Source: an uncultured Cryptobacterium sp.
GTDB lineage: Bacteria; Actinomycetota; Coriobacteriia; Coriobacteriales; Eggerthellaceae
NCBI GenBank assembly: GCA_900554685.1
Contig: USIG01000119.1
Location: forward strand, 1-5,129
Direction: 5' to 3'
Length of the DNA: 5,129 nucleotides
A program made the translations under genes and the position numbers. This document shows, in pieces, positions 1-5,129 of the stretch. How positions within the stretch are numbered: the stretch's first letter is position 1; each line of letters begins with the position of its first letter. The notes below the pieces were generated by a model. That model searched no databases, was not told where the DNA came from, and saw only the letters and a list, made by a program, of their open reading frames with translations.

Positions 1-913
1 CAAGAAGCCACTTGTGACCATTGTTGCAGTCAGCAACGAATTCCTTAGCGAATTCACCATTCTGAATGCGCTTCAAGATTTCCTTCATGGCCTCACGAGA
101 CTGCTCGTTGATAACCTTAGGACCAGCATAGTATTCACCGTATTCAGCGGTGTTGGAGATGGAGTAGTTCATGAAGTGGATGCCAGATTCGTACATCAAG
201 TCAACGATCATCTTCATCTCGTGATAGCACTCGAAGTATGCAAGCTCAGGAGGATAACCTGCGTCAACCAAGGTCTCAAAGCCAGCCTTTACGAGCTCTA
301 CTAAGCCACCGCAAAGAACAGCCTGCTCACCAAAGAGGTCTTCTTCGGTTTCCTCAGCAAAGGTTGCCTTGATGATGCCGGAACGAGCACCGCCCAAAGC
401 CCAGCAGTAAGAAAGTGCGATGTCCCAAGCATTGCCAGTAGCATCCTGATCAACGCAAGCCAAATCAGGAACGCCAGAACCCTCGGTGTACTGACGACGA
501 ACAATATGACCAGGGCCCTTAGGAGCGCACATGATAACGTTTACGTTCTCAGGAGCCTTAATGTAGCCGTAGTGGATATTGAAACCATGAGCAAAAGCAA
601 GCGTGTTGCCTGGCTTCAAATGAGCAGCAATGTGCTCTTCGTAAATCTGTGGCTGAAGTTCATCAGGAACGAGCATCATGATCAAGTCTGCTTCCTCAGC
701 AGCGTCATCCATGGTCATAACCTTGAGGCCCTTTTCCTCAGCTACAGCCCAGTGTGAAGAACCCTCACGCAAGCCAACGCGAACGTCAACACCGGAATCC
801 TTAAGGTTCAATGCATGAGCATGACCCTGAGAACCGTAGCCGATGATAGCTACCTTCATTCCCTGGATTATCGAAGGATCAACGTCTTGTTCATAATAGA
901 TAGTTACAGCCAT
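1..913 (-). CDS. ilvC: Ketol-acid reductoisomerase, class I (3' end cut by window)
   Basis: IlvC carries out the Mg2+-dependent isomerisation and NAD(P)H reduction of acetolactate or acetohydroxybutyrate to the dihydroxy acid, the second common step of valine and isoleucine synthesis, in the cytosol. The visible 304 residues cover the N-terminal Rossmann domain (about 18-180), with the nucleotide motif GYGSQGHAHA at 25-34 and the cofactor loop REGSSHW at 49-55. Most of the helical C-terminal domain follows. Expected catalytic and metal residues are visible: H109, K132, D192, E196, E228, E232 and S253 in SNTAEYG. Class I enzymes are about 330-340 residues, so roughly 30-35 are missing beyond the left edge. 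The start is firm: an in-frame TGA lies two codons upstream and AGAAGGG sits 7 bases before the ATG. All 15 lysines use AAG, suggesting strong expression. The protein strongly resembles the Slackia exigua enzyme as I remember it. It is separated from ilvN by a 176-base spacer. Confidence 0.97.
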   Translation of the reverse strand, partial: MAVTIYYEQDVDPSIIQGMKVAIIGYGSQGHAHALNLKDSGVDVRVGLREGSSHWAVAEEKGLKVMTMDDAAEEADLIMMLVPDELQPQIYEEHIAAHLKPGNTLAFAHGFNIHYGYIKAPENVNVIMCAPKGPGHIVRRQYTEGSGVPDLACVDQDATGNAWDIALSYCWALGGARSGIIKATFAEETEEDLFGEQAVLCGGLVELVKAGFETLVDAGYPPELAYFECYHEMKMIVDLMYESGIHFMNYSISNTAEYGEYYAGPKVINEQSREAMKEILKRIQNGEFAKEFVADCNNGHKWLL

Positions 914-920
914 TTTTCAT

Positions 921-927
921 CCCTTCT
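921..927 (-). promoter_or_regulatory. Shine-Dalgarno sequence of ilvC
   Basis: The minus-strand sequence AGAAGGG lies 7 bases before the ATG at 913. It decides the start, because another ATG at 920-918 lies closer to it but in a different frame and opens only a nine-codon frame. The in-frame TGA at 919-917 rules out a longer IlvC. Confidence 0.75.
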
Positions 928-986
928 TCTTATGACTGATTACTCACTTTGTATTATCACCACTCACAAATCAAAAGCTCATGACC

Positions 987-1059
987 AGCATCTTTTAACA
1001 CACCCGTAAAACTTATCAAAGCTCTCAAGCTCTCAAGAAAGGCTTGCATCCAAGATGCT
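987..1059 (-). repeat. Spaced 8-base inverted repeat with competing local hairpin
   Basis: AGCATCTT at 1059-1052 on the transcribed strand is perfectly complementary to AAGATGCT at 994-987, 57 bases downstream. The same upstream arm also contains GCATC (1058-1054), which can pair with the adjacent GATGC (1050-1046) across a three-base loop. The two pairings exclude each other. The arms are short, so chance is possible, and no U-tract follows either structure. Confidence 0.4.
1021..1037. repeat. Two-copy tandem repeat, 8-base unit
   Basis: On the plus strand the unit GCTCTCAA occurs twice back to back (1021-1028 and 1029-1036), and the next base continues the period. On the transcribed strand it reads CTTGAGAG twice. 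It lies in the non-coding ilvN-ilvC spacer. It could be a replication slippage product or a duplicated protein-binding half site; nothing visible distinguishes these. Confidence 0.6.
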
Positions 1060-1089
1060 TGTTTTCCAGGCGCACCTTGCAAAAGACTC

Positions 1090-1587
1090 CTAGCTTACCT
1101 TTGATCCACGAGACATAGCGATCATGCCGGTTCGAATGATTTCCTTAATGCCATAAGCGCGAAGCAAATCTTCAATACCTGCAATCTTTGATTCCGAACC
1201 CGTTACCGCAATAGTCAATGAAGACTTGCCCACGTCAACGATGTTGGCACGGAATACATTTGCGATTTCAATAATCTCGCTACGACGTTCTGGATTGGAG
1301 TGAACCTTAATCAATACCAGCTCACGTTCAATTGCATCCTCAGCCGTAAGGTCGGTAATCTTATGAACGCTAATAAGCTTGTGAAGCTGCTTGGTGATCT
1401 GCTCATAGGCCACATCGTTTGCTATCATGACAATGGTCAAGCGCGCAAGGGTTACATCCTCGGTCGGACCTACCGAAAGCGATTCGATATTAAAACCACG
1501 GCGAGAAATAAGACCTGTTACACGAGACAAAACGCCAGGCTGGTTCTCCACCAAAATTGAAAGGATATGCCTTTGGTTCTTTTCCAT
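1090..1587 (-). CDS. ilvN: Acetohydroxyacid synthase small (regulatory) subunit
   Basis: This is the regulatory partner of IlvB. It raises catalytic activity of the large subunit and confers end-product inhibition by valine. The 165 residues match the usual 160-170. An N-terminal ACT domain spans about 6-80, with the signature ENQPGVLSRVTGL (14-26) followed by RRGFNIESLSVGPTE (29-43). The C-terminal AHAS small-subunit domain spans about 84-158 and ends in the typical RTGMIAMSRG. N15, G18 and N33 align with E. coli IlvH N11, G14 and N29, positions tied to valine binding, so feedback inhibition is expected. The frame stays open further upstream, but those extra 32 codons overlap ilvB and look nothing like the family. 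The ATG at 1587 is chosen because a strong AAGGAGG lies 8 bases before it and the family begins there. It follows the ilvB stop by one base. The symbol ilvH is used for the same family. Confidence 0.96.
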   Translation of the reverse strand: MEKNQRHILSILVENQPGVLSRVTGLISRRGFNIESLSVGPTEDVTLARLTIVMIANDVAYEQITKQLHKLISVHKITDLTAEDAIERELVLIKVHSNPERRSEIIEIANVFRANIVDVGKSSLTIAVTGSESKIAGIEDLLRAYGIKEIIRTGMIAMSRGSKVS

Positions 1588-1588
1588 G

Positions 1589-3466
1589 TTATCGGCCTCC
1601 TTCTTCATCGGAGTCGGAAGCATTGCGAGCAGCCTCATTTGCTTCAGCGGCATTAGCAAAAGGCAGGTCTTCAAAACCCTCAAGCATATGAGAGATAGGA
1701 CCTACGTTGATCGCCCCAATGATGTCATCCAGTGGTGCGCCAGGCGCTACCATAGGAAAGACGTTTTCATCGCGATCGATACGCATATCCAGCAAAGCAG
1801 GACCGTCATAATCAAGCAGCCATCTAAAGGCATCTTCCAGCTCTTCGGGCTTAGAAACGCGTTTGCCGCCCCATCCGTAAGCCTCACAAAGCTTCACGAA
1901 ATCAGGAACATCAGGCAACAGCGTTTCGCTGTAGCGCTTATCATAGAAGAGGTTTTGCCACTGATGAACCATGCCAAGAGCGGAGTTGTTCATCAACAAA
2001 ACCTTGACGTTGATACCCTCTGCTTTTGCGGTTGCCATTTCTTGCAAGTTCATCTGGAAAGAACCATCACCTGCAACACAGACCACCTGTTTATCAGGGC
2101 ATGCCACCTTAGCACCAATTGCTGCTGGGAAGCCAAAGCCCATCGTGCCTAAGCCACCACTGGTCAAGAAGGTGCGAGGAACCTCACGATCGATATGCTG
2201 TGCAGCCCACATCTGATGCTGGCCCACTTCTGTGGTCACAATAGAATTGTTTGGATCAAGCATATCGCTCAGCAAATCAAGAGAGCCTTCAGGTGAAATG
2301 GAGCCATTCAGTGCAACAAGGCCAGGGCTGTAGAACGGATGACGGCTGCGCCATTCTTCGATCTGTTCCAGCCATTCCTTGGTCTGGGGTTCGTAGCCTC
2401 CCTTGTCTAGCTGTTCTTTCATGCCAGCCAAAACAACTTTCGCATCACCTACGATAGGAATCTGAGGAATGCGGTTCTTGCCAATTTCAGCAGGGTCAAC
2501 ATCAACATGAATAACCTTTGCTTCAGGGGCAAAGTCCGCAAGCTTGCCCGTCACACGATCAGAGAAACGAGCACCTACCGCTACTAGCAAATCAGCGTTC
2601 GTTACCGCATAGTTAGCAAACTTGGAACCATGCATTCCAACATGACCCAAATTCAGAGGATGGGATGAAGGGAATGCAGATTTTGCCATCAGCGTGGTAA
2701 CAACTGGGATCTGAAGAGCCTCCGCTACGCTGCGCAGTTCTTCTTCGGAATGAGAGGCAATGATACCGCCACCAACATAGAGGATAGGACGCTTTGCACT
2801 CTTCATCATTTCAACTGCTTGGCGAATCTGTCGAGCATTGCCCTTTACGGTTGGCTTGTAGGAAGGAATATGAACATCTTCAGGATATTCAAATACCATT
2901 TCCGCACCAGCCAAGTCGGAAGGCACATCGATCAAAACAGGACCGGGGCGTCCTGAATTTGCAATGTAGAATGCCTCACGGAACACGCGCGTCATATCTT
3001 CGCAGCTCTGCAGCAAATAGCTGTGCTTTACGATAGGCATCGTGATGCCCACGATATCGGATTCCTGGAAAGCATCAGTACCAATGATGCTTCGAGGGAC
3101 CTGACCGGTAATAACAACCAAAGGCACGCTGTCCATATACGCAGTAGCAATACCCGTTACCGTGTTGGTGGCACCAGGACCGCTGGTAACAATAACAACG
3201 CCTGTTTTGCCTGTTGCACGAGCATAGCCATCAGCTTCATGAGTTGCAGCCTGCTCGTGACGAGCCAAAACGTGCTTGATCTTCTTAGAGTCATACAGCG
3301 CATCATAGATTTTGATGGCCTGACCACCAGGATAACCAAAAACGGTATCCACGCCTTCAGCTTCCAGGGAGGCAATAATAGCCTCTGAGCCGAGCATAGT
3401 TTTGCCCTGTTTGTCAGTATGAGGACCAAGACCCATCTTGGCTTCATACTCCTTGTCTATGCTCAT
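1589..3466 (-). CDS. ilvB: Acetohydroxyacid synthase large (catalytic) subunit
   Basis: IlvB condenses two pyruvates to acetolactate, or pyruvate with 2-ketobutyrate to acetohydroxybutyrate, the first common step of the pathway, using ThDP, Mg2+ and FAD. The ThDP-binding pyrimidine domain comes first (about 24-190), with VFGYPGG (42-48), catalytic E71 in RHEQ and GTDAFQE (129-135). A central domain follows (about 210-345), with GARFSDRVTG (298-307), the FAD-type motif separating biosynthetic AHAS from catabolic AlsS. The C-terminal ThDP domain (about 405-575) has GDGSF (466-470), paired with NN (493-494) for Mg2+-diphosphate. W503 in MVHQWQ is the tryptophan linked to 2-ketobutyrate preference and herbicide binding. 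At 625 residues it exceeds the usual 550-590, with about 23 extra at the N-terminus and a 40-45-residue acidic C-terminal tail. The ATG at 3466 overlaps the ilvD stop. M11 and M24 are alternative starts, M24 being where the conserved domain begins. ilvN, the regulatory subunit gene, follows after one base. Confidence 0.96.
   Translation of the reverse strand: MSIDKEYEAKMGLGPHTDKQGKTMLGSEAIIASLEAEGVDTVFGYPGGQAIKIYDALYDSKKIKHVLARHEQAATHEADGYARATGKTGVVIVTSGPGATNTVTGIATAYMDSVPLVVITGQVPRSIIGTDAFQESDIVGITMPIVKHSYLLQSCEDMTRVFREAFYIANSGRPGPVLIDVPSDLAGAEMVFEYPEDVHIPSYKPTVKGNARQIRQAVEMMKSAKRPILYVGGGIIASHSEEELRSVAEALQIPVVTTLMAKSAFPSSHPLNLGHVGMHGSKFANYAVTNADLLVAVGARFSDRVTGKLADFAPEAKVIHVDVDPAEIGKNRIPQIPIVGDAKVVLAGMKEQLDKGGYEPQTKEWLEQIEEWRSRHPFYSPGLVALNGSISPEGSLDLLSDMLDPNNSIVTTEVGQHQMWAAQHIDREVPRTFLTSGGLGTMGFGFPAAIGAKVACPDKQVVCVAGDGSFQMNLQEMATAKAEGINVKVLLMNNSALGMVHQWQNLFYDKRYSETLLPDVPDFVKLCEAYGWGGKRVSKPEELEDAFRWLLDYDGPALLDMRIDRDENVFPMVAPGAPLDDIIGAINVGPISHMLEGFEDLPFANAAEANEAARNASDSDEEGGR
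1596..1602 (-). promoter_or_regulatory. Shine-Dalgarno sequence of ilvN inside the ilvB 3' end
   Basis: AAGGAGG lies 8 bases before the ilvN ATG, an ideal spacing. It is part of the last ilvB codons (GAA GAA GGA GGC CGA), so the acidic and glycine end of IlvB doubles as the ribosome binding site of ilvN. It fixes the ilvN start against the longer open frame reaching 1683. Ribosomes finishing ilvB would cover or clear this site, which favours coupled, balanced synthesis of the two subunits. Confidence 0.85.
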
Positions 3467-3481
3467 CCGAAATACGCCCCC
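3463..3481 (-). promoter_or_regulatory. ilvD-ilvB coupled stop/start with weak Shine-Dalgarno
   Basis: The ilvD TGA (3465-3463) and the ilvB ATG (3466-3464) share bases as ATGA, a common sign of translational coupling by terminating ribosomes. A purine run ending in GGGGG (3481-3477) lies 10 bases before the ATG, a rather weak and distant ribosome binding site. Coupling therefore supports the long ilvB start, though starts at M11 or M24 are not excluded. Confidence 0.7.
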
Positions 3482-5121
3482 TTATCAGCACTCGATACCA
3501 ACTTTGCATAACGAGCAAGTACGCCCACCTTGTACTTAGGTTCTGGCTTTACCCAAGCTTCGCGACGAGCAGCCATTTCCTCGTCACTTACTTCAAGCTC
3601 AAGCAATCCCTTATCGATGTCGATATTGATAATGTCGCCTTCCTGAACCAAAGCGATAGGACCGCCTGCAGCAGCTTCAGGACTTACATGACCGATGCAA
3701 GGGCCCTTGCTTGCGCCGGAGAAACGGCCATCGGTGATAAGGGCAACTGATTTATCCAATCCCATGCCGCAAATAGCAGAAGTTGGAGTAAGCATCTCAC
3801 GCATGCCAGGACCACCAGCAGGACCTTCATAGCGAATAACAACCACGTCTCCTGGGTTGATCTGACCACCAAAGATTGCCTCGCAAGCTTCTTCCTCGCT
3901 GTTGAATACACGAGCTGGACCAGAATGGGTAAACATTTCAGGAGCAACAGCACTGCGCTTTACAACGCCACAGTCAGGAGCAAGGTTGCCCTTAACAACC
4001 TTCAAGCCACCAATGGGCGAATAGGCGTTTTCAACCGTGCGCACAATTTCACCATCTGCAGGAGGACACTGAGCAAGCCATTCTTTCATGGTGCCGTGGC
4101 AGGTAAGAGCATCTTCTTCAAGCAAGCCAGCACGACCCAGTTCGCCAAGGATTGCCGGAATACCTCCGACCGAATTGAGGTCTTCAATATGAAGAGGACC
4201 AGCCGGTGCAATACGTACAATGTTCGGGGTCTTATCGGAAACGCGATCCCAGTCTTCCATCGTAATAGGACAACCAGCTGCATGAGCAATAGCTGTTAAG
4301 TGCAACATGGTGTTGGTAGAACCGCCGAAGGCCATATCCAAAACCATGCCGTTATGAATGGACTTTTCATTCAGGATATCAAGAGCAGTAATGTTCTTTT
4401 CAACCAGCTCCATTACCTTCATGCCTGCTTGCTTTGCTAAGCGAATGCGTTCGGAGAACACAGCAGGAATGGTGCCGTTACCAGGAAGCGCAATACCAAG
4501 CGCTTCAGATAAGCAGCAGATGGAATTTGCCGTAAACATACCAGAGCAGCTACCGCAGGTAGGACAAGCAGTATTTTCAAACCACTTGCACTCCTCTTCA
4601 GTCATCGTACCTGCTGTTACCTGACCAACAGCATCGAACAGGGTGTTTAGGTCGGTCTGATTGCCACACTTATCGTGGCCAGCAAGCATAGGGCCGCCAG
4701 AAACCAAAACCGTAGGAATGTTTAAGCGGCAGGCTGCCAACAGCATGCCCGGTACAATTTTGTCGCATGAGGGGATCAATACAACGCCGTCAAAAGCATG
4801 GCCTTGTACAACACATTCGACCGAATCGGCAATTACTTCACGGCTGGTAAGAGAATAGCGCATGCCTTCGTGATTCATCGCGATACCATCGCAAACGCCA
4901 ATAGTGGTCGCCTGCAGCGGAGTGCCGCCAGCCATACGAATGCCAGCTTTTACCGCATCGGCGATTTTATCGAGATGGGTATGACCTGGAATAATTTCAT
5001 TTTGTGAAGAAATAACCGCAATAAGCGGGCGTTCCAACTCTTCATCAGTGAGACCGTCTGCCTTCAAGAGGCTTCGGTGAGGTGCACGAGCGAGCCCTTT
5101 TTTGATTGCATCGCTTCGCAT
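3463..5121 (-). CDS. ilvD: Dihydroxy-acid dehydratase
   Basis: IlvD dehydrates 2,3-dihydroxy-isovalerate and 2,3-dihydroxy-3-methylvalerate to the keto acids, the third common step, using an iron-sulfur cluster and Mg2+. The 552 residues match the compact IlvD/Edd form. The N-terminal domain has PGHTHL (45-50), VCDGIAMNHEGM (76-87) with C77, PSCDKIVPGM (117-126) with C119, and CPTCGSCSGMFTANS (186-200) with C192. These three cysteines are the likely cluster ligands. D120 and K121 match the metal site, where the lysine is carbamylated in homologues. The C-terminal swivel domain has GPGMREML (437-444) and DGRFSGAS (464-471), whose S468 matches the proposed catalytic serine. The ATG at 5121 gives the MRSDAIKKG start seen in related enzymes. 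Only 8 bases are visible upstream; they read GTGATGAA, which could be the end of a GGAGGTGA-type ribosome binding site, and the frame stays open to the edge. It is the first gene of the visible operon and overlaps ilvB by 4 bases. Confidence 0.96.
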   Translation of the reverse strand: MRSDAIKKGLARAPHRSLLKADGLTDEELERPLIAVISSQNEIIPGHTHLDKIADAVKAGIRMAGGTPLQATTIGVCDGIAMNHEGMRYSLTSREVIADSVECVVQGHAFDGVVLIPSCDKIVPGMLLAACRLNIPTVLVSGGPMLAGHDKCGNQTDLNTLFDAVGQVTAGTMTEEECKWFENTACPTCGSCSGMFTANSICCLSEALGIALPGNGTIPAVFSERIRLAKQAGMKVMELVEKNITALDILNEKSIHNGMVLDMAFGGSTNTMLHLTAIAHAAGCPITMEDWDRVSDKTPNIVRIAPAGPLHIEDLNSVGGIPAILGELGRAGLLEEDALTCHGTMKEWLAQCPPADGEIVRTVENAYSPIGGLKVVKGNLAPDCGVVKRSAVAPEMFTHSGPARVFNSEEEACEAIFGGQINPGDVVVIRYEGPAGGPGMREMLTPTSAICGMGLDKSVALITDGRFSGASKGPCIGHVSPEAAAGGPIALVQEGDIINIDIDKGLLELEVSDEEMAARREAWVKPEPKYKVGVLARYAKLVSSADKGAYFG

Positions 5122-5129
5122 TTCATCAC

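Larger units (their letters stand above)
914..1089 (-). other. ilvN-ilvC intergenic spacer
   Basis: This 176-base stretch is the only gap in an otherwise tightly packed operon. Read on the transcribed strand it contains a short hairpin (GCATC, loop TTG, GATGC at 1058-1046), a tandem 8-base repeat, and a second segment that can compete for pairing with the hairpin. It also holds an unsupported 30-codon open frame at 1049-957. The half nearest ilvC is richer in A+T. It contains GATAAT at 958-953, a fair -10 box with no convincing -35, and a TTGATA (1019-1014) and TAAAAG (997-992) pair 16 bases apart. Neither is strong enough to call as a promoter. No T-run follows the hairpin, so an intrinsic terminator is not supported. 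The spacer may process, stabilise or separately control ilvC mRNA, but the sequence alone does not show which. Confidence 0.6.

Noticed and set aside
891..920. Nine-codon frame from the ATG at 920 overlapping the ilvC start
   Set aside because: It arises from the A-rich sequence between the ribosome binding site and the ilvC ATG, and has no independent support as a regulatory upstream frame.
992..1019. Possible internal promoter for ilvC (TTGATA and TAAAAG, 16 bases apart; also GATAAT at 958-953)
   Set aside because: The first pair has only a 4/6 match at -10. The GATAAT has no acceptable -35 at the right distance. An AT-rich spacer gives such matches by chance, so it is mentioned in the spacer entry but not called.
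1046..1058. Intrinsic terminator after ilvN
   Set aside because: The stem is only 5 base pairs with a three-base loop, and the sequence after it (AAGCCTTTCTT) is not a proper T-run.
1588..1683. A longer N-terminus for IlvN starting at 1683
   Set aside because: The extra 32 codons overlap the ilvB 3' end in another frame and do not resemble the family. The strong AAGGAGG is correctly spaced only for the ATG at 1587.
1427..2152. A 241-codon open frame on the plus strand, antisense to ilvN and ilvB
   Set aside because: Both ilvN and ilvB are certain on the minus strand with full motif coverage. The plus-strand translation has no recognisable domain and is a shadow of the coding frame.
3925..4299. 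A 124-codon plus-strand open frame inside ilvD
   Set aside because: It is antisense to well-conserved ilvD sequence, has no domain signal and no ribosome binding site that I could find.
1..5129. Mobile element, CRISPR array, tRNA, rRNA or defence genes
   Set aside because: Apart from the 176-base spacer and the 8 bases at the right edge, the window is filled by four intact or edge-cut ilv genes. No transposase, spaced repeat array or cloverleaf sequence was seen.

Overview
The window is a branched-chain amino acid (ilv) biosynthesis operon, read entirely on the minus strand in the order ilvD, ilvB, ilvN, ilvC. The product calls are secure because motifs span every protein. The organism looks like a member of the Actinobacteria class Coriobacteriia. 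The main reason is that the IlvC sequence closely matches my memory of the ketol-acid reductoisomerase of Slackia exigua, including its N-terminus and the SNTAEYGEYYAGPK region. Base composition is close to half G+C, lower than I would expect for Slackia itself, so a lower-GC relative in that class is more likely. The IlvD cysteine pattern looks like the oxygen-sensitive type, which suits an anaerobe. This taxonomic call is inference from memory, not a search result.

Layout, in the direction of transcription (right to left): ilvD (5121-3463, dihydroxy-acid dehydratase) starts 8 bases inside the right edge, so its promoter and any leader lie outside the window. Its TGA stop overlaps the ATG of ilvB by 4 bases. 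ilvB (3466-1589, acetohydroxyacid synthase large subunit) ends one base before ilvN. ilvN (1587-1090, small regulatory subunit) has its Shine-Dalgarno sequence inside the last codons of ilvB. A 176-base non-coding spacer (914-1089) follows, and it is the only real gap in the window. Then comes ilvC (913 to the left edge, ketol-acid reductoisomerase), which is cut by the window about 30-35 codons before its expected end.

Together the four genes supply the three shared steps of valine and isoleucine synthesis. IlvB-IlvN condenses pyruvate with pyruvate or 2-ketobutyrate, IlvC isomerises and reduces the product, and IlvD dehydrates the resulting dihydroxy acid to the keto acid. Transamination (IlvE) and 2-ketobutyrate supply (IlvA) are not encoded here. 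IlvN keeps the residues expected for valine feedback. The tight D-B-N junctions suggest translational coupling, while the spacer before ilvC could allow separate control of that gene.

I found no mobile element, CRISPR array, RNA gene or foreign insertion, and no evidence of an undescribed system. The least explained sequence is the ilvN-ilvC spacer, which holds a tandem repeat, competing short inverted repeats and one 30-codon open frame.
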